Assembly (NCBI GenBank): GCA_003132645.1
Contig: PKYM01000351.1
Span: forward strand, 1 to 9,677
Source: Actinomycetota bacterium
Lineage (GTDB): Bacteria > Actinomycetota > Thermoleophilia > UBA2241
DNA: 9,677 bases
Direction: 5' to 3'
In this document: positions 6,143 to 9,677 of the stretch, in pieces
Position numbering within the stretch: the stretch's first letter is position 1
Layout of the letters: the number at the start of each line of letters is the position of its first letter
The notes under the pieces: generated by a model
Told to the model about the DNA's origin: nothing
What the model saw: only the letters and a program-made list of their open reading frames with translations
Database searches by the model: none
Made by a program: the position numbers and the translations under genes

Positions 6143-6893
6143 TCCGGTTCTAGACCTCATGGGGGGTTGGGTGGTACAGGGGCTGCGCGGTGAACGGCAG
6201 CACTACCGCGCCGTGCACAGCGGGCTCGTCGCCGGCTGCGACCCTCTGGCGATCGCGCGGGCTCTGTGCCGCGAGTGCAACGGGAGGGGCCTGTACGTCG
6301 CCGACCTTGACGCCATCGCCGGCATAGGCGACCATCGCGAGGTCGTTCGTGAGCTGCGCGAACGCCTCGGGGCGGAGCCCTGGGTGGACGCGGGAGTCAG
6401 CGGCGGGGAGGCCGCGTCCCGGCTCCTCGAGGCGGGAGCCACGCGAGTGGTCGTCGGCACCGAAACGCTTCCCGACCTTGGCGCCCTGCGAGCGGTCCGC
6501 GATGCCCTGCCCGCCGGACAGATGCTCGTCAGCGTCGACGTGGCCGACCACGGCGTCCTCAGTAGATGCCCCGCGCTCGCCGGCCGACCGCCCCTGACCG
6601 CGCTTGAGCTGCTCGCCAGCGAGGGAGTAACCGAGGTCATCCTGCTGGCCCTGCCCCTGGTTGGCACGGGCGCGGGGCCGGATCTCGAGACGCTGCGAGC
6701 CGCACGCGCCGCCTTTCCTCACCTGCGCCTGATTGCCGGCGGCGGCGTGCGGACCCCCGAGGACCTGGAGATGCTCGCCGAGGCCGGCGCCGACGCCGTG
6801 CTGCTCGCGACCGCGATTCATCGCGGTTGGATCACGGCGGCGGACATCCGCGCCGCGCGGTCGGACAGCCATGCGCTCACCAGCGGGCCGTAA
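6132..6893 (+). CDS. HisA/HisF-related TIM-barrel protein of H4MPT clusters
   Basis: A 253-residue beta/alpha barrel related to HisA, which isomerises the ribosyl group of ProFAR in histidine synthesis. It starts DAIPVLDLMGG, placing Asp8 exactly as in HisA. A second candidate catalytic Asp is D136 in LVSVDVADHG. The two phosphate-binding halves are visible as VVVGTETL (106-113) and IAGGGVRTPEDLE (201-213) with LLATAIHRG (224-232), and VGTGAGPD (177-184) matches the usual catalytic loop region. It lacks the typical HisA sequence between these sites and belongs with the HisA/HisF-related proteins of methanogens and methylotrophs, whose function is not established. The start at GTG 6132 follows a strong GGGGAGGGG site. 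The 3' end overlaps the CitG-like gene by 17 bases and the 5' end overlaps the ATP-grasp gene by 11 bases, both on the opposite strand. Its promoter must lie within the ATP-grasp gene. A true histidine enzyme is less likely, since no his genes are nearby. Confidence 0.82.
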   Translation: MDAIPVLDLMGGWVVQGLRGERQHYRAVHSGLVAGCDPLAIARALCRECNGRGLYVADLDAIAGIGDHREVVRELRERLGAEPWVDAGVSGGEAASRLLEAGATRVVVGTETLPDLGALRAVRDALPAGQMLVSVDVADHGVLSRCPALAGRPPLTALELLASEGVTEVILLALPLVGTGAGPDLETLRAARAAFPHLRLIAGGGVRTPEDLEMLAEAGADAVLLATAIHRGWITAADIRAARSDSHALTSGP

Positions 6894-7767
6894 GAGCAGG
6901 CATGTCGGCGAGCAATCCGCCCTCCGTCAGAAAGACGAATAGCGACGCGGCGACGAGGTCGGCGGTCGTACCTGGGTTGAGCGCGTGGGCCTCGTCGCCG
7001 AGCTCGCGCGCCAGCTCGGCGAGGCACGCACGCCCCCGCCTGCTGAGGCTTCCCCCAGCAGCCAGGGCGCGCGCCGCGCGCCGCGACACGTCCTCGGCAG
7101 CCTCCGTGCCGTTCTTGCGCGCGATCAGCGTGTCGGGCACCTCGGTGAGGATCACAAGGAACGCCATCACGACGGCGTCCGAGAACGCGGCGCCGTCCTG
7201 CCAGCAGCGGCGGAGCGTGCCGGCGCCGAGCGTGAACGTGATCTCGAAGTCGGTGACGTACTCCCGGGCTATGGAATCGCGCTCGCGCGCGGCGTCCATC
7301 GCCTCGCGCAGGGTGACCGTCACGTCATCCTCGCCGATGTCGTGACGGTCGACCTCGCCCATCCCGGCCGGAGAAGCCACGCGGATAGCCTCGTAGGCCA
7401 GGCGGGCATCCTGCACGGTCAAGTCCGTGAGGACGCAGCGCAAAGCGGCGCGCAGGTCGCCTCCTGCCTCGAGATGCGCCGCGGCCCTCGCCAAGGGTGC
7501 GAGCAGCAGGATCATGCCGAGATTGGTGTTAGTGGCCACTAGGCGGCGCGTGTCGGCAACCGCCCGGACGATGGTTTCGCCGACGGTCGCCACCCCCGCG
7601 TCGCGCAGCGCCGGCCCGATGGCCACGGCGCTGGCCGCGAAGTCCTCGAAGCGCGCGTCGGTGAAGCCAACGCGCAACGACACGTTGCCGGGCTTCTCGA
7701 CGCTCACCTCGAACAGACACGCCAGCTGCGCCGCCCAGGCGATCTCGACGCCCGTCAGCCCGTCCAC
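6877..7767 (-). CDS. CitG-like (triphosphoribosyl-dephospho-CoA synthase family) protein, H4MPT-associated
   Basis: A 296-residue, mainly helical protein of the CitG/MdcB family (COG1767). CitG releases adenine from ATP and joins the ribose to the 2'-hydroxyl of dephospho-CoA through an alpha link. Family marks here are EVSVEKPGNV (20-29), FEDFAASA (40-47) and TNTNLGMILLLAPL (79-92), the most conserved segment. The gene is the counterpart of the gene called orf7 beside mch in Methylobacterium, which belongs to the H4MPT cluster; no citrate lyase or malonate decarboxylase genes are present here, so a citrate role is unlikely. The start at GTG 7767 overlaps the end of the RimK-like gene by 13 bases and directly precedes the conserved domain; the longer open frame upstream is arginine-rich antisense-like sequence. 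A GGGGGG run lies about five bases before it. The exact reaction is unknown; see the finding on alpha-ribosyl transfer. Confidence 0.83.
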   Translation of the reverse strand: MDGLTGVEIAWAAQLACLFEVSVEKPGNVSLRVGFTDARFEDFAASAVAIGPALRDAGVATVGETIVRAVADTRRLVATNTNLGMILLLAPLARAAAHLEAGGDLRAALRCVLTDLTVQDARLAYEAIRVASPAGMGEVDRHDIGEDDVTVTLREAMDAARERDSIAREYVTDFEITFTLGAGTLRRCWQDGAAFSDAVVMAFLVILTEVPDTLIARKNGTEAAEDVSRRAARALAAGGSLSRRGRACLAELARELGDEAHALNPGTTADLVAASLFVFLTEGGLLADMPALTARW

Positions 7768-8636
7768 CCGGCCCCCCCGAGGACGTGGTCCACGAGACAC
7801 TGCGCGACATCGACGCCCGTGGCCGAGCGGAGCGCCCGCCAGCCTGGGATCGTGTTCACTTCGATGACGCTGTACTCGCCGTCTTCGCACGGAAGGATGT
7901 CGACGCCGGCGTGCTCGGCGCCCACCACCCGCGCCGCGCGCAGGCTCAGATCGACGAGGCGCGCGTCCAACTCGAGTGGCTCTCCCTTGGCACCTTGGGC
8001 GGCGTTCGTCTTCCACCCCTGCCCGCGCCGCAGCATGGCGCCGATGACGCGCTCGCCGACCACGAAGGCGCGAATGTCCTCGCGGCCGTGAGGCACGAAC
8101 TCTTGCAGGCAGTAGATGTAGCGGCCGAGCTCGAGAGCGCGAAACGCGCGATACGCGGTGTCGACGTCCGAGACCCGTACTATGCCCCTGCCCTCGGAGC
8201 CAAACAGGGGCTTAACGACCACGTCGCCGCCCAGCTCTTCATAGGCGGCCAGGGCCTCTTCGAAGCGTTCGGCGACTATAGTGCGTGGCGTCGGCACGCC
8301 CGCGTCGTGCAGCCGCGCCGAGGTGTAGTACTTGTCGACGCCGTGCTCGATGGCCCACGCCGAATTGACCACCCTCACGCCCGCGTGCTCGAGCATACGT
8401 AGGGCGTCCATGCGGTAGATCACCTGCTCCAGCGAACCCGACGGGATGGCGCGCACGAACACGATGTCGCAGTCGTCCAGCGGCGCCGTCGCGGCAGTCA
8501 GGCGCGGCCGACCGGCTACCCTGGCGGTAAGCTGCGTGACCGGGTAGCACTCGGCCGCGAGCCCCCGCCGCGCGAGAGCGCCGCGGAGACTCTCGGTGTG
8601 CCAGCCCCTGTTCTGCCCGAGGATCGCGACGTTCAA
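7755..8636 (-). CDS. RimK-like ATP-grasp ligase (orf5/MptN-type) of the H4MPT cluster
   Basis: A 293-residue ATP-grasp ligase of the RimK family, whose members add glutamate to proteins or cofactors using ATP. Visible are DKYYTSARLHDAGVPTP (101-117), VVVKPLFGSEGRGI (139-152) with the ATP-binding lysine and glycine-rich loop, LQEFVPHGREDIRAFVVG (177-194), RRGQGWKTN (203-211), GVDILP (244-249) and IEVNTIPGW (258-266) with the metal-binding Glu and Asn. It corresponds in family and place to orf5 after mch in methylotrophs. The archaeal relative MptN adds alpha-glutamate to H4MPT. In bacteria a role in glutamylating H4MPT or the polyglutamyl tail of methylofuran is possible but not proven here. 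The start is TTG 8636, which overlaps the mch stop as TTGA, and MNVAILG matches family N-termini. No separate ribosome binding site is evident, so translation is probably coupled to mch. Confidence 0.87.
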   Translation of the reverse strand: MNVAILGQNRGWHTESLRGALARRGLAAECYPVTQLTARVAGRPRLTAATAPLDDCDIVFVRAIPSGSLEQVIYRMDALRMLEHAGVRVVNSAWAIEHGVDKYYTSARLHDAGVPTPRTIVAERFEEALAAYEELGGDVVVKPLFGSEGRGIVRVSDVDTAYRAFRALELGRYIYCLQEFVPHGREDIRAFVVGERVIGAMLRRGQGWKTNAAQGAKGEPLELDARLVDLSLRAARVVGAEHAGVDILPCEDGEYSVIEVNTIPGWRALRSATGVDVAQCLVDHVLGGAGWTG

Positions 8637-9598
8637 GCGAACAACGATGCCCGGAGGACGGCCGTGTCGACGCCGCCGGCGTGGAAGGTCCTGCCGCTCA
8701 CGGCGTTGGTGATCGTGATCTCGGCCGGGCTGAACAGCAGGGGGTCGATCTTGTAGAAGTCGCCCCCGCGGCGGCGGAAGAGCTCTCCGAATGGCACGCC
8801 GTAGTCTCGCGAGGCGGCCGACGGCAGGCGCTCAATGACACTCTCGATCAGCGCGTCCTCGGTGTGCACGGTGTACCATGCGCGGCCGCCGTAAAGGACG
8901 GCGTCGTTGGTGCGGCCGATGGCCGTGAGGTCGTCGGCCGCCACCGGCGCCAGCGGGCACGAGCCGAAACCGGAGCGCACCGTAGCCATGTCGAACCCCA
9001 CCTCGTGCATCTTGTGGAGTCCCGTCTCGACGACGCGCGCCGCGACCTGGACCGAGCCCACGATACTGGCTGTCGGCGCGACGAGCAAGAAGAGGCGGTC
9101 GGGCGCTACGCCGCACTTGCCGGCGACCCATGTGGCCACCTCCGGCGACGGCAGGCAGTTCGATTCCAGCATCAGCACCGCCACCGTCGCGGGGTCGTGG
9201 TAGTCGATGTCGGCGAAAATGGGGTCGCCCCGGTACAGGGCTCTTGCGGGCCCGGAACCCATGGCGAAGTACTTCTTCGAGCTGCCGGTGGCGGGCACGT
9301 TGACCGCCCAGCCGGCGTACTGCGAGGCCATGCACGCCAGCACAGGCTGATGGACGCTCACCTCGACACCCGGGAGCGCAAGATCGTCGAGCTGGAGCTG
9401 GCGCAGCTGGACGTCCGCCAGCCCGCCCAGGCACGCCTCGGAGAGCAGGCGGCCAGCCTCGAGTGACGCGTCGACATCCACGCCCGCGTCGAGGACCGTG
9501 GTACTATTCTCCAGCTCGCAGACCGCGACCTGCAGAGCCTCAGCCGCGTCGCTCAGCCTCCGGAAGACGGCGTGCGCGCGCTCATTGAGACTGATCAC
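8633..9598 (-). CDS. mch: methenyltetrahydromethanopterin cyclohydrolase
   Basis: Mch interconverts N5,N10-methenyl-H4MPT and N5-formyl-H4MPT in the cytoplasm. In bacteria with this pathway it works mostly towards formate during formaldehyde oxidation. The protein has 321 residues, the usual family length. Clear signatures are VNERA-like ISLNERA (2-8), VPATGSSKKYFAMGSGPARAL (101-121), VLMLESNCLP (141-150), SGFGSCPLAPVA (209-220), IGRTNDAVLYGG (227-238) and the C-terminal ITNAVSGRTFHAG (296-308). R188 and E191 have the Arg-x-x-Glu spacing of the active-site pair described for the archaeal enzyme, as I recall it. The start is GTG 9598, with GGGGAGG at 9608-9614 ten bases before it, and it matches known N-termini. 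The first 17 bases overlap the end of the gene upstream; the stop overlaps the next gene's TTG. It is the anchor that identifies the whole window. Confidence 0.96.
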   Translation of the reverse strand: MISLNERAHAVFRRLSDAAEALQVAVCELENSTTVLDAGVDVDASLEAGRLLSEACLGGLADVQLRQLQLDDLALPGVEVSVHQPVLACMASQYAGWAVNVPATGSSKKYFAMGSGPARALYRGDPIFADIDYHDPATVAVLMLESNCLPSPEVATWVAGKCGVAPDRLFLLVAPTASIVGSVQVAARVVETGLHKMHEVGFDMATVRSGFGSCPLAPVAADDLTAIGRTNDAVLYGGRAWYTVHTEDALIESVIERLPSAASRDYGVPFGELFRRRGGDFYKIDPLLFSPAEITITNAVSGRTFHAGGVDTAVLRASLFA

Positions 9599-9677
9599 GG
9601 ACCAGGACCTCCCCTCTTCCTCCGCTGTTCATATCGCCCACGTAGCGCCGGAACTCACCGTCGGGGAGGCCAGGGCT
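9582..9677 (-). CDS. C-terminal end of an upstream gene, possibly FhcC/FwdC
   Basis: An open frame enters from the right edge and ends with TGA at 9582-9584, giving 31 residues. Its tail reads GEFRRYVGDMNSGGRGEVLV before a short charged end. The pattern RRYVGD followed by GRGEVLV resembles the end of the C subunit of formylmethanofuran dehydrogenase or bacterial formyltransferase/hydrolase, whose beta-helix domain closes this way; this is pattern memory from a short piece. It overlaps the mch start by 17 bases and contains the mch ribosome binding site, which makes it very likely part of the same operon. If right, the formyl-transferring complex lies just outside the window. Confidence 0.5.
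   Translation of the reverse strand, partial: SPGLPDGEFRRYVGDMNSGGRGEVLVRDQSQ

Noticed and set aside
6132..6893. Gene taken as histidine biosynthesis hisA
   Set aside because: Core catalytic Asp residues fit, but the sequence follows the HisA/HisF-related group and there is no his operon; context is entirely H4MPT and furan cofactor genes.
7768..8016. N-terminal extension of the CitG-like gene to 8016
   Set aside because: The translation is low-complexity, arginine-rich and lies inside the RimK-like gene; the family domain begins just after GTG 7767.

Overview
The window is about 9.7 kb of GC-rich DNA. From its content it comes from a bacterium with the archaeal-type C1 pathway, using tetrahydromethanopterin (H4MPT) and methanofuran or methylofuran as cofactors. 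Three things argue for a bacterium rather than an archaeon: mch is followed directly by a RimK-like and a CitG-like gene, the order known from methylotrophic bacteria; there are many GTG and TTG starts with GGAGG-type ribosome binding sites; and a bacterial-type aldehyde dehydrogenase relic lies at the edge. I cannot name the phylum. Candidates include proteobacterial methylotrophs, planctomycetes, and actinobacterial or other high-GC lineages.

Layout from right to left. Block A runs on the minus strand (9677 to 6877). It holds the tail of an upstream gene, possibly subunit C of formylmethanofuran dehydrogenase/formyltransferase-hydrolase, then mch, a RimK-like ATP-grasp ligase and a CitG-like protein, each start overlapping the stop before it. 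A HisA-like TIM-barrel gene follows on the plus strand (6132-6893). Its end overlaps the end of block A and its start overlaps the start of block B. Block B is minus strand (6142 to 3395): an ATP-grasp ligase of the MfnD type, an MfnF-type ASKHA protein and an MfnE-type amino-acid-kinase-fold enzyme, all overlapping. mfnB is on the plus strand (2710-3420), tail to tail with mfnE. Divergent from mfnB is a minus-strand gene for an archaeal-type nucleotidyltransferase of unknown role (2631-1591). The left end (162-1447) is a decayed aldehyde dehydrogenase with a stop, at least one frameshift and an internal deletion. A possible gene end lies at 1-42.

How the genes fit together. MfnB makes the furan phosphate from two glyceraldehyde-3-phosphates. 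After amination by an aminotransferase that is not in the window, MfnE adds a second phosphate and MfnF couples the furan to the glutamylated tyramine or tyrosine arm, which an ATP-grasp ligase would make. Mch interconverts methenyl- and formyl-H4MPT, which exchanges formyl groups with the furan cofactor. The RimK-like, CitG-like, HisA-like and nucleotidyltransferase genes are the less understood members. They are the best candidates for missing steps in building H4MPT or the (poly)glutamyl furan cofactor. There is no CRISPR array, insertion sequence, tRNA or rRNA that I can see.
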